A stretch of DNA of 13,525 nucleotides from an uncultured Collinsella sp. GTDB lineage: Bacteria; Actinomycetota; Coriobacteriia; Coriobacteriales; Coriobacteriaceae. The DNA lies in contig CABMPS010000034.1 in the NCBI GenBank assembly GCA_902388545.1, positions 1 through 13,525 of the forward strand, given 5' to 3'. This document shows, one piece after another, positions 1 through 5,960 of the stretch. Position numbers and translations under genes: made by a program. The notes beneath the pieces were generated by a model that worked only from the letters and a program-made list of their open reading frames with translations, was not told the origin of the DNA and ran no database searches. How positions within the stretch are numbered: the stretch's first letter is position 1; every line of letters begins with the position of its first letter.

Positions 1-75
1 CTTTTCGGCGAAAAGCTCCGCGACATATTTTGCAATGGCCGCATCCGCGACGAGCGCAAAGCCGCCAAAAAGTAG
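1..75 (+). CDS. 3' end of an unidentified gene (partial)
   Basis: The first 24 codons of the window are open in frame 1 and end at a TAG at 73-75. The visible tail contains Phe-Gly-Glu-Lys early on and ends in a strongly basic stretch (Arg-Lys-Ala-Ala-Lys-Lys), typical of a charged C-terminus. It lies 64 nt upstream of queA on the same strand, so it may share a transcript with it. I do not recognise the family; it does not look like the usual C-terminus of RuvB, a frequent queA neighbour. Frame 2 is also open for about 32 codons across this edge, so the reading frame is a judgement based on the basic, natural-looking tail. Confidence 0.5.
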   Translation, partial: LFGEKLRDIFCNGRIRDERKAAKK

Positions 76-125
76 TTCGTTTGGGACGTCAGCCTGCTAG
101 GATGTAGAGCGGACTTTAGCTATAT

Positions 126-131
126 AAGGAG
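126..131 (+). promoter_or_regulatory. Ribosome binding site deciding the queA start
   Basis: AAGGAG lies 8 nt upstream of a GTG at 140. The in-frame ATG at 146 would be 14 nt away, so the GTG is the better start. Confidence 0.75.
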
Positions 132-139
132 TATCCGAC

Positions 140-1357
140 GTGTCTATGCGTACCGATGATTTTGACTACAACCTTCCTGAGGAACTGATTGCCCAGGCTC
201 CTGCCGAGCCGCGCGACTCCTGCCGCCTGCTGGTGGTGGATCGCAAAGGCTCCCAGGCGGGGAAGCCGCTGGAGCACGGCGGTACCGTTGAGCACCGCAT
301 CTTCCGCGACATCATCGACTATATCGAGCCGGGCGTTGTGCTCGTCATCAACAAGACGCGTGTGATGCCGGCCCGCCTGATCGGTCGCAAAGCCGGCTCG
401 GGTGGCGTGGTCGAGACGCTGCTGCTCAAGCGCCGTGAGGATGTTGACCCGCTGGGCCACGTTTGGGAGTGCCTGGTCAAGCCGGGTAAGCGCCTGAAGC
501 CCGGTGCTCAGATTGAGTATCGCGCCGGTGGCGCCCATGCGCCCCAGGGGGCTCCCGTGGTGCTGACGGCCGAGGTCATCGACTTTGTCTCCGATAGCCG
601 CGGAGGCCGTCTGGTGCGCTTTGAGCCGGCCGGCTGCAATGCCGCCGGCGAGCCGCGCACGCTCGACGAGGCCATTCATGCTGCCGGTCACGTGCCGCTG
701 CCGCCCTACATTACCGATTACGAGGGCGATCCCGAGAAGTACCAGACCGTCTATGCCATGAAGGAGGAGCACTCGGCTGCCGCTCCTACGGCGGGTCTGC
801 ACTTTACCCCCGAGCTCATGGCCGCTATCGAGGCCAAGGGCGCGAAGTTTGCCGCCGTCGAGCTCGAGGTGGGCATCGATACCTTCCGTCTGGTGGAGGA
901 GGACGACCCCACGCAGCACGTCATGCACACCGAGCGCTACCACGTGTCACAGGAGGTTGTCGACGCCGTGCATAAGGCGAAGGCCGAGGGGCACCGCGTG
1001 ATCGCCGTCGGCACCACCGCAGTACGCTCGCTCGAGAGCGCCTTTGACGCTGAGGCACCGGTGTCCGATCCGGCCGTGACGGCGCGCTATTTTGAGGGCC
1101 GCGAGGATGGGGCCGATACGCTCGGCCGCGGCGACATCGTGGCGCGCGAGAACGCTACGACGCAGCTCTACCTCATGCCCGGCTCGACCTATCACGTGGT
1201 CGACGCGCTGATCACGAACTTCCACGTGCCGCGCTCCACGCTCATGATGCTCGTAAGCGCGCTTGCCACCCGCGACCAGATCATGGATGCCTACGCCGCT
1301 GCTATCGAAGAGCGCTACCGCTTCTTCAGCTTTGGCGACGCGATGCTCATTTGTTAG
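140..1357 (+). CDS. queA: S-adenosylmethionine:tRNA ribosyltransferase-isomerase QueA
   Basis: QueA transfers and isomerises the ribosyl moiety of S-adenosylmethionine onto 7-aminomethyl-7-deazaguanine in the tRNA wobble position, giving epoxyqueuosine. It is cytoplasmic. Family hallmarks run the whole length: the N-terminal FDYNLPEELIAQ-P block (residues 8-21), VINKTRVMPARL (69-80), the AAPTAGLHFT motif, VGIDTFRLV, the HTERYHVS block, GTTAVRSLES, and the C-terminal ITNFHVPRSTLMMLVSALA followed by YRFFSFGDAMLI. At 405 residues it is longer than the roughly 350 of E. coli QueA. Part of the excess is a Gly/Pro/Lys-rich insertion around residues 36-49, and there are further loop expansions. The GTG start is chosen from the AAGGAG spacing. 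A perfect hairpin begins at the stop codon, so the transcript probably ends there. No other family fits. Confidence 0.97.
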   Translation: MSMRTDDFDYNLPEELIAQAPAEPRDSCRLLVVDRKGSQAGKPLEHGGTVEHRIFRDIIDYIEPGVVLVINKTRVMPARLIGRKAGSGGVVETLLLKRREDVDPLGHVWECLVKPGKRLKPGAQIEYRAGGAHAPQGAPVVLTAEVIDFVSDSRGGRLVRFEPAGCNAAGEPRTLDEAIHAAGHVPLPPYITDYEGDPEKYQTVYAMKEEHSAAAPTAGLHFTPELMAAIEAKGAKFAAVELEVGIDTFRLVEEDDPTQHVMHTERYHVSQEVVDAVHKAKAEGHRVIAVGTTAVRSLESAFDAEAPVSDPAVTARYFEGREDGADTLGRGDIVARENATTQLYLMPGSTYHVVDALITNFHVPRSTLMMLVSALATRDQIMDAYAAAIEERYRFFSFGDAMLIC

Positions 1358-1383
1358 TTACGCGGTTCTACGAACCGCGTAAC
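1357..1383 (+). terminator. Perfect 12-bp hairpin at the queA stop codon
   Basis: Twelve bases from the last base of the queA stop codon (1357-1368) are exactly complementary to 1372-1383, leaving the 3-nt loop TAC. There is no T-tract after it, so it is either an actinobacterial-type terminator without a U-tract or an mRNA 3'-end stabiliser. Confidence 0.5.
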
Positions 1384-1394
1384 GGCTCGACGCT

Positions 1395-1499
1395 GCAAAC
1401 CCGCCAGAGCGGCAATCTGCCTTTCAACTTCGGCGGCATGACCAGAAGGTCAATGCCGCCTCGTTTCAAGGCACCTTGCTCGCTCTGGCGGGCTTTCGC
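1395..1499. repeat. Three-tier nested inverted repeat (structured intergenic element)
   Basis: Three pairs of complementary arms are nested around one centre. The outer arms are a perfect 12 bp (1400-1411 with 1481-1492: CCCGCCAGAGCG and its complement), extended by AAA/TTT across a one-base bulge. The middle arms are 6 bp (1418-1423 with 1468-1473). The inner arms are GGCGGCAT + GACC (1432-1443) with GGTC + ATGCCGCC (1448-1460, one bulged A), closing on an AGAA tetraloop. The element could form a cruciform in DNA or a long rod in RNA. No convincing ORF covers it. It may be a MITE-like or REP-like unit or a non-coding RNA; the sequence does not decide. Confidence 0.6.
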
Positions 1500-1528
1500 T
1501 GTCGTTGCCAAAACATCGACGTTGGGGG

Positions 1529-1584
1529 TAGTCGTTGGGGACGTTCTTGAATGACTAGTCGTTTAAGAACGTCCCCAACGACTA
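1529..1584. repeat. REP-like perfect palindrome with 20-bp arms
   Basis: The left arm (1529-1548) and right arm (1565-1584) are exact reverse complements over 20 bp, separated by 16 nt that contain a small GACTAGTC palindrome (1553-1560). The arms carry TTGGGGACGTTCTT, the motif that recurs at 2993-3006 and, in variant form, at 3037-3050. It lies between convergent queA and the PadR operon, so it could act as a bidirectional terminator. The recurrence suggests a dispersed repeat family. Confidence 0.75.
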
Positions 1585-1660
1585 GGTCAAAAGGCTCCGA
1601 GTGCGGCGTGCTCACGCCCGTCGTGGTGTGCCCGAAGGGGGATGGCTGCTACGAGCTCGA

Positions 1661-1924
1661 TCATTTGCGAGTAGAAGACGAACCAGCCGTTGCAGATCCA
1701 ATATGGATCTCGCCAACCTCGGCAAGCTGCTCGATGAGTGGAAGCCCTGTCGGGTCGTCCATTTCAACACCACCCAGAATGATGGTGTCATCGCGCAGGT
1801 CGATCTGCGTGTTGAACACAGCGAGGTTAAAGCCGGAGGCCACAAATCCGATAGCAGCCAGGACGAGCCCCGTGGCAACAAGCCCACCCGCTACGGCAAG
1901 GTAAATCTTTTTTACGCTGGACAT
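1661..1924 (-). CDS. Small membrane-anchored protein, third gene of the PadR operon, possibly shortened
   Basis: The 87-residue protein has a short basic N-terminus (MSSVKKIY) and one hydrophobic segment (about residues 8-33). An acidic, mixed soluble tail follows (from about 34), with IDLRDD, ILGGVEMDD and a stretch ending in GEIHIGSA, then a Ser/Thr-rich end. AAGGAG sits 7 nt before the ATG at 1924, and the gene begins 14 nt after the DUF1700 stop, so it is the last gene of that operon. In many PadR-DUF1700 operons the third gene is a DUF4097-type putative adhesin with one N-terminal transmembrane segment and a longer beta-rich exterior domain. This protein has the anchor but only about 50 residues after it, so truncation is a possibility. 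Whether it is a complete small protein or a remnant cannot be settled here. Confidence 0.7.
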   Translation of the reverse strand: MSSVKKIYLAVAGGLVATGLVLAAIGFVASGFNLAVFNTQIDLRDDTIILGGVEMDDPTGLPLIEQLAEVGEIHIGSATAGSSSTRK

Positions 1925-1938
1925 GTTTGCACTCCTTC

Positions 1939-2571
1939 CTATGCCGTGAGCGGCGCCGCTTCAGCGCCCATGCGGCTCTTATTGCCTCGATCTTTCCAGA
2001 AGGGCGAAACGGCTTTCTTCGCCCAAAGGGCAGAGAGGCGCGCGATCTGCTTGGACGCCGTCCAGGCGCCTGCTCCCGTGAGGAGCGCCACACCGATGGA
2101 AGCGAATCCCATTCCCATCGAGGCCAAAACGTACGGAACATGCCCGATAATGATGCCGTCCACGGCGAACAGGAGCCCTACCAGGCCCGCGCCCCCGAAT
2201 GCCGCGGCCACGATCCACACGCAGAGCGCAAGAACCCAAATACAGATGTAGACTGCAGCGGCAACGGCGACGAACGCGAGCAGCAGCGGAATCCATACCG
2301 GAGAGCCCACGATGGCGAGCGCCCATAGAAGTGCCGTGCTCTTGCGCTTGGTCCTCGCGATCGCGCGCGGCACGGCGGGCAGTTCGTCGAGCGTTGCCTC
2401 GGCGACCTCACCGGGCGTGCCCATGGCGGCCACAGCCTCGGCCTCCGTCATGCCGTCCTCCATACGGTCGGCGATGGCCTCCGCGTAGAACTCCTGCGTT
2501 TCCTTTACCTGATCTGCCGGCAGGCAGGCCAGAAGCTCGCCCAGCCGGTTCAAGAACTCATCGCGCGTCAT
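1939..2571 (-). CDS. DUF1700 family membrane protein (PadR partner)
   Basis: The 210-residue protein has an N-terminal helical domain (about residues 1-65: MTRDEFLNRLGELL, then an EFYAEAIADRMEDGMTEAEAVAAMGTP block) diagnostic of DUF1700/HAAS-type proteins. A basic linker (RTKRKS, 73-78) and about four hydrophobic segments (roughly 80-102, 100-122, 124-142, 146-168) follow, with a short basic cytoplasmic tail. Its ATG lies inside padR, overlapping it by 14 nt, with GGAGGGGG about 6 nt upstream, so translation is probably coupled. Genes of this family very often sit directly after a PadR repressor and act with it in envelope or antimicrobial stress responses. The exact molecular role is unknown. 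The family call rests on motif recognition and this pairing. Confidence 0.88.
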   Translation of the reverse strand: MTRDEFLNRLGELLACLPADQVKETQEFYAEAIADRMEDGMTEAEAVAAMGTPGEVAEATLDELPAVPRAIARTKRKSTALLWALAIVGSPVWIPLLLAFVAVAAAVYICIWVLALCVWIVAAAFGGAGLVGLLFAVDGIIIGHVPYVLASMGMGFASIGVALLTGAGAWTASKQIARLSALWAKKAVSPFWKDRGNKSRMGAEAAPLTA

Positions 2572-2878
2572 GGTGCGCCCCCTCCACGTAACGGTAGATC
2601 TTCTGCACGGATGGCCATTCGGCGAGGAACTCGGCGATACGCTCGCGCCCGGCGTCCGTGATGCGGTAGTACCTCCGCAGCCGCCCGTTGTGTTCGGCGG
2701 AGCGCGCGGTGATGCAGCCCGCCTTCTCCAGGCGCTTGAGCAACGGATAGAGCGTGGATTCCGTGAGTCCCATACTCGCGGGCACGTCCTTCACGATCTG
2801 ATAGCCGTAGGATTCCTCGCCCGAGACGGCCGCGAGCACGCAGGCCTCGAGGAAGCCGCGCTTCATCTGTGCCTCCAT
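2558..2878 (-). CDS. PadR family transcriptional regulator
   Basis: This is a 106-residue winged-helix regulator. The PadR signature is complete: KRGFLEACVLAAVSGEESYGYQIVKDV (residues 6-32), LTESTLYPLLKRLEKAGCI (38-56, recognition region), then the wing with GRLRRYYRITDAGRERI. A short C-terminal helix follows, as in small PadR subfamily 2 proteins. The ATG at 2878 is chosen because AGGAGG lies 7 nt upstream. An in-frame ATG at 2944 would put the start inside the predicted -35 box, and one at 2866 is 19 nt from the ribosome binding site. It leads the operon with the DUF1700 gene, overlapping it by 14 nt. It probably represses its own promoter through the near-palindrome at 2915-2933. The inducing signal is unknown. 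Confidence 0.93.
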   Translation of the reverse strand: MEAQMKRGFLEACVLAAVSGEESYGYQIVKDVPASMGLTESTLYPLLKRLEKAGCITARSAEHNGRLRRYYRITDAGRERIAEFLAEWPSVQKIYRYVEGAHHDAR

Positions 2879-2914
2879 CCGCACACCTCCTTTCGTAGTA
2901 TACTGTGTAACACC

Positions 2915-2933
2915 TACTATATGACACATAGTA
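2915..2933. promoter_or_regulatory. Candidate PadR operator
   Basis: The 19-bp sequence centred on 2924 (TACTATATGACACATAGTA) is symmetrical at 8 of 9 base pairs. It covers the -10 box and part of the spacer of the padR promoter. A second perfect 9-bp palindrome, GTGTAACAC (2905-2913), lies just downstream near the expected transcription start. PadR repressors commonly bind dyad-symmetric sites over their own promoter, so autorepression is the natural reading; binding itself is inferred. Confidence 0.65.
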
Positions 2934-2944
2934 TATGATGTCAA
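2916..2944 (-). promoter_or_regulatory. Sigma-70-type promoter of the padR operon
   Basis: On the minus strand a perfect -35 TTGACA (2939-2944) is followed by exactly 17 nt and a -10 TATAGT (2916-2921, 5 of 6 consensus). It would start transcription about 30 nt before the padR ATG. It is by far the closest match to consensus that I found in the window. Confidence 0.85.
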
Positions 2945-2983
2945 CAGTTGTCGTATAGGGAGTCTGGTCTGTCTGTCCCCTGC

Positions 2984-3062
2984 GGGTACTCATTGGGGAC
3001 GTACTTAAATGAGTGCCCATCGCTCAAGGTGGCACCTGGGGACGTTCCTTATGTGCCGGCAC
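2984..3062. repeat. REP-like hairpin units upstream of cutC
   Basis: Two further copies of the GGGGACGT motif occur here. In the first, GGGTACTCATT (2984-2994) pairs with AATGAGTGCCC (3008-3018) with one G-T wobble, and the loop carries GGGGACGTACTTA (2995-3007). The second, CTGGGGACGTTCCTT (3036-3050), is framed by GGCAC (3031-3035) and GTGCC (3053-3057). The latter is half of a perfect 10-bp palindrome (3053-3062). A degraded GGGACACTCCTTGTC follows at 3066-3080. The rest of 2945-3162 holds no gene that I can support. Confidence 0.6.
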
Positions 3063-3162
3063 TTTGGGACACTCCTTGTCAAGGTTTTGTTCCATCGTGC
3101 GGGTTGCTATTTAACGTGCGACAATGCCGTGTGGAAATAGAAATGTCTTCTGGGGGCTATCT

Positions 3163-3840
3163 ATGCTGTACGAATTTTGCGCCGAGAACTTTGAGCGAGT
3201 GCCGGCGGCCATCGAGGCTGGTGCGGGGCGCATTGAGCTGTGTGACAACCTTACCGTCGGTGGCACCACGCCTTCCGCCGGCGTTATTAGCGCTACAGTC
3301 AGTTACGCTCACGAGCATGACGCGCGAGTGATGTGCATGATTCGTCCGCGTGGTGGCGACTTTCATTACAACCAGGACGAGCTGCGCATGATGGAGATGG
3401 ACCTGGGCCTTGCTGTGAGTGCCGGCGTTGACGGCCTGGTCTTTGGCTGCTGCAAGCCCTGTGCCAGCGGCTGGGCGCTCGACGAGCTCACCCTCGGCGC
3501 CCTCGTTATGGCTACGGGCTGCGCGACGGAGGAGTGCAAGCGCGAGCCCCTTGACATCACCTTCCACATGGCATTTGACCAGCTCTCGCCCGAGGTTCAG
3601 CTCGATGCGATTGATACACTTGCCGACTGCGGCGTTACGCGCATCCTCACACATGGCGGTGCGGCCGGTACGTCGATCGAGGATAATTTCGATCACCTGG
3701 CTCGTTTAATCGAGTATGCGGGCGATCGCTTGACCATCCTTCCCGGCGGCGGCATCACTACGGCAAATCGCGACGCGGTCGTGGCGGCGCTAGGCGTCTC
3801 CGAGCTCCATGGCACCAAGATCGTGCCGCTGGGGGTATAA
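3163..3840 (+). CDS. cutC: CutC family protein (copper homeostasis family)
   Basis: The 225-residue protein is a predicted cytoplasmic TIM barrel of the CutC family. Recognisable blocks are the GAGRIELCDNLTVGGTTPSAG region (residues 20-40), MIRPRGGDFHYN (59-70), DGLVFGCC (90-97), TFHMAFDQ (133-140), GVTRILTHGGA (157-167), ILPGGGI (192-198), and the closing SELHGTK. The ATG at 3163 begins the conserved MLYEFCAENF. A GGGGG stretch 6 nt upstream is a weak ribosome binding site. An upstream in-frame ATG at 3124 would add 13 residues unlike the family. It is slightly shorter than E. coli CutC (248). CutC is named for copper tolerance, but that role is disputed in E. coli, where the phenotype has been traced to the MicL small RNA from the same locus. 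The enzymatic activity is unsettled. The downstream GalT-like gene starts 3 nt after the stop. Confidence 0.94.
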   Translation: MLYEFCAENFERVPAAIEAGAGRIELCDNLTVGGTTPSAGVISATVSYAHEHDARVMCMIRPRGGDFHYNQDELRMMEMDLGLAVSAGVDGLVFGCCKPCASGWALDELTLGALVMATGCATEECKREPLDITFHMAFDQLSPEVQLDAIDTLADCGVTRILTHGGAAGTSIEDNFDHLARLIEYAGDRLTILPGGGITTANRDAVVAALGVSELHGTKIVPLGV

Positions 3841-3843
3841 CCC

Positions 3844-4641
3844 GTGGCGCTGGTATTTGACGTCCAGCAGGCGAGCGGCAAGCCCGACGATAATCGTCGC
3901 CCTGGCACCGCGTGCCCCTTTTGCGACACGGAGGGGCTCGCCAACATCATCCAGCGCGATGGTGACTGCATCTGGCTCGAGAATAAGTTCAAGACCTTGC
4001 GGGCCACCCGTCAGACCGTATTGATCGAGTCGGCCAATCACGACGCCGACCTGGCGACCTATGAACCAGATGAGCTGCATCATGTGATGCGGTTTGCCCT
4101 GGGCTGTTGGCAGCAGATGATCGATTCCCAACAGTACCGCAGTGTGCTCATGTACAAGAACAAAGGCCCGCTTTCGGGCGGCAGTCTCGTCCATCCACAC
4201 ATGCAGATTGTGGGCTTGGAACAGGAGGACGGCTATGCGGCGCTGACTTCCGCCAATTTCGAAGGCGTCAATGTCTGGCAACAGGGGAGAGTCTCGGTCA
4301 ACATCTCAACCGAACCGATCATGGGGTTCTTTGAGGTCAATGTTTCAGTCCCACAGGGAATCGCCGCCAGCGACGACGCCCGCGACCAAGCCGAAGCGGA
4401 CCTGTTTGCCGATGCGATTCAGGTGGCCCTGCGCTATATCCTGCACGAACACCACGGCGGTCGCGCGGAGTCGTACAACTTGTTCTTCTACCACATGGAC
4501 GGCCGGACCATTGCCAAGGCGTTGCCACGTTGGGTGGTATCGCCCTACTTCGTGGGCTATCGTCTGGCCCAGGTTAATGCCGAGACCACGCTCGATATCG
4601 ATGCTGAGCGCCTACGCGCGCATCTGGAAACGCTCGTATAG
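3844..4641 (+). CDS. GalT/HIT-superfamily protein, DUF4931-like
   Basis: The 265-residue protein carries HPHMQ (residues 117-121), matching the H-P-H-x-Q active site of galactose-1-phosphate uridylyltransferase, where the second His is the nucleotidylated residue. CPFC (24-27) near the N-terminus could bind a metal. The N-terminal order (CPFC, then an ENKFKTLRA segment, then MYKNKGPLSGGSLVHPH) fits the DUF4931 group of nucleotidyltransferase-like HIT proteins rather than true GalT, which is longer. The C-terminal half has PRWVVSPYFVGYRLAQ. The GTG start is set by the ORF limit and by the GGGGG overlapping the cutC stop region. The gene is effectively co-translated with cutC. The substrate is unknown; a nucleotide- or sugar-phosphate transferase or hydrolase is likely. 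Confidence 0.85.
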   Translation: MALVFDVQQASGKPDDNRRPGTACPFCDTEGLANIIQRDGDCIWLENKFKTLRATRQTVLIESANHDADLATYEPDELHHVMRFALGCWQQMIDSQQYRSVLMYKNKGPLSGGSLVHPHMQIVGLEQEDGYAALTSANFEGVNVWQQGRVSVNISTEPIMGFFEVNVSVPQGIAASDDARDQAEADLFADAIQVALRYILHEHHGGRAESYNLFFYHMDGRTIAKALPRWVVSPYFVGYRLAQVNAETTLDIDAERLRAHLETLV

Positions 4642-4642
4642 C

Positions 4643-4656
4643 AAGGCGAGCGCCTT
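4643..4656. terminator. Weak hairpin between convergent genes
   Basis: AAGGC and GCCTT pair around a GAGC loop in the 30-nt gap between the two convergent stop codons. The stem has only 5 bp. There is no T-tract on either side, so a bidirectional terminator is only suggested. Confidence 0.3.
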
Positions 4657-4671
4657 CGAAAAGTGTGCTGC

Positions 4672-5670
4672 CTAGCGTGCCATCGCGTCGCGCCCAGCCT
4701 TGACCCGCTTGCGCTGTTTGGCGCGCTCCTCGCCGGTTAGGCGCTCAAAGAGGTGCCCGATAATCGAGGCCAGCACCTGCTGAAACAGCGTTCCGCACAT
4801 GACGGGAAACACGACTTCGCCTGGAAAGTACTGCGTGGCGATGACGGCGCCCGAAGAGATGTTACGCATGCCGCAGGTAAAGCACATGGTAGTCGTCTCG
4901 CTATATGGCAGATGCAGCGCGCGGGCGACCAGAATGCCGACGACAAAGCCGCTGATGGCGAAGGTCAAAATAAAGAGGGCGACTTCCAGGCGCACCGCAT
5001 TCATGTGCAGCACGTACTCGCTCATGGCGGTGGAGTTGGAGGCGATGACACCCATCATCATGAACTTACAGGCGGGCGAAAGCGCGGGGGAGAGTTTCTC
5101 GTGTCCCCATCCGCGCGTGAACTCGTTGATCACGATGCCGAGCACGGCGGGGATGGCGATCATAAAGGCCATGTTCTGCATCATGCCCGGAACATCGATT
5201 GCAACGGTGGCACCCAGCAGGAGCTTAAGCGTGAGCGGAATCGTGACGGGCGAGATGACCGAGGACGTCAGGATGATGGTGAGCGCGAGCGGGCCGTTGC
5301 CGCCGAACATGCTGATCCACATAAAGGCGGTGACTGCCACGGGTACGCTGTACTCGAGCACGATGCCGCAGACAAGGTTTGGGTTGGAACCAAAGAACAA
5401 CGATCCTGCGGCATAGGCTGCAAGGGGGATGAGCGCCGCCGAGACGAGCAATGCCGCAATCAGATGCAGCGGACGGCGGAACACCTCAGTAACCTGATGG
5501 AAAGTGTTGCTGAGCGCACCTTGGAACGTCATAAAGGCAAACAGGGCGGGAACGATTGGCTTGAGCACGCCGATCTGCTGGGGAAAGAGCACGCCGAGCG
5601 TAACGCAAATCGGAACGATGACCTGCATGTACCCCGCGAGAAACTTACCCAGTCCAACCCATTGCTTCAT
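4672..5670 (-). CDS. BASS family (bile acid:sodium symporter-like) membrane transporter
   Basis: The 332-residue protein is strongly hydrophobic, with about nine to ten predicted membrane segments spread from residue 10 to about 310 and a basic cytoplasmic C-tail (KQRKRVKAGRD). Family features are the FMTFQGALSNTF segment after the second helix, LEYSVPVAVTAFMWISMFGGNGPLA in the middle, and the late CFTCGMRNISSGAVIATQYFP block, characteristic of the BASS/SBF-like fold (PF01758 and relatives). Transport of an organic anion with sodium is the family expectation, but the substrate cannot be read from sequence. The start at 5670 is preceded by AAGGGAG about 12 nt away, a loose spacing. It stands alone on the minus strand, divergent from recJ across about 230 nt, which suggests its own promoter, not identified here. 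Confidence 0.85.
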   Translation of the reverse strand: MKQWVGLGKFLAGYMQVIVPICVTLGVLFPQQIGVLKPIVPALFAFMTFQGALSNTFHQVTEVFRRPLHLIAALLVSAALIPLAAYAAGSLFFGSNPNLVCGIVLEYSVPVAVTAFMWISMFGGNGPLALTIILTSSVISPVTIPLTLKLLLGATVAIDVPGMMQNMAFMIAIPAVLGIVINEFTRGWGHEKLSPALSPACKFMMMGVIASNSTAMSEYVLHMNAVRLEVALFILTFAISGFVVGILVARALHLPYSETTTMCFTCGMRNISSGAVIATQYFPGEVVFPVMCGTLFQQVLASIIGHLFERLTGEERAKQRKRVKAGRDAMAR

Positions 5671-5832
5671 ATGCTCTTGTGACTCCCTTTGCTCGTGAAT
5701 CCGTTTTGAATGGATATGCTAGACGCTCGCATGCGTCCGTGTGTCAGAAACGCTTGAATATTTCGAGGCTATTACCGGCATCGTTTACCGAAACCGCGGC
5801 GTGCCGCGAGGTTCTGCGTCCGTGCCGCACGG

Positions 5833-5838
5833 TATAAT
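5833..5838 (+). promoter_or_regulatory. -10 box of the recJ-rel promoter
   Basis: A perfect TATAAT sits in GGTATAATAAA, 57 nt before the short upstream ORF. No good TTGACA lies 16-18 nt upstream, so the -35 is weak or an activator is needed. Downstream, in the predicted leader, a 7-bp hairpin (5857-5863 with 5868-5874, CGAA loop, one G-T wobble) may stabilise the mRNA. Confidence 0.6.
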
Positions 5839-5894
5839 AAATCCGTTCAACAGATCTGCCTGCCGAAGCGGGCATACACAGAGGACTCATCGCT

Positions 5895-5960
5895 ATGAAC
5901 CGTGAGAGGTATCGCGGCGACCTGCCCCTATCGGGGGTGGGCGCCTATGTCATCGCTTAA
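5895..5960 (+). CDS. 21-codon upstream ORF overlapping the recJ start
   Basis: An ATG at 5895, with AGAGGA about 10 nt upstream, opens a 21-codon frame that reads MNRERYRGDLPL and ends with YVIA and a TAA at 5958-5960. The stop overlaps the recJ ATG at 5947 in another frame by 14 nt. The recJ start has only a G-rich GGGGTGGG before it, so ribosomes could load here and be handed on by termination-reinitiation. The peptide resembles nothing I recognise. It may be purely a loading device. Confidence 0.4.
   Translation: MNRERYRGDLPLSGVGAYVIA

Noticed and set aside
1357..1584. CRISPR array or insertion sequence suggested by clustered repeats
   Set aside because: The repeats are inverted, not regularly spaced direct repeats, and no transposase, cas gene or target-site duplication is visible.
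1351..2328. Plus-strand ORFs across the intergenic region and the PadR operon
   Set aside because: They have low-complexity, Arg/Pro/Ser-rich translations, run through palindromes, and oppose the well-supported minus-strand genes.
2879..2944. N-terminal extension of PadR beginning at 2944
   Set aside because: That start codon would overlap the predicted -35 box, while a strong AGGAGG supports the ATG at 2878.
3087..3115. Possible cutC promoter (TTGTTC with TTTAAC, 17-nt spacer)
   Set aside because: The match to consensus is weak (3 of 6 and 4 of 6), so I do not list it as a feature, though some promoter must lie in this gap.
4753..5682. Long plus-strand ORF of 309 residues opposite the BASS transporter
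   Set aside because: It is rich in His, Gly, Asp and Arg with no recognisable motif, and is the antisense shadow of a clear membrane protein gene.
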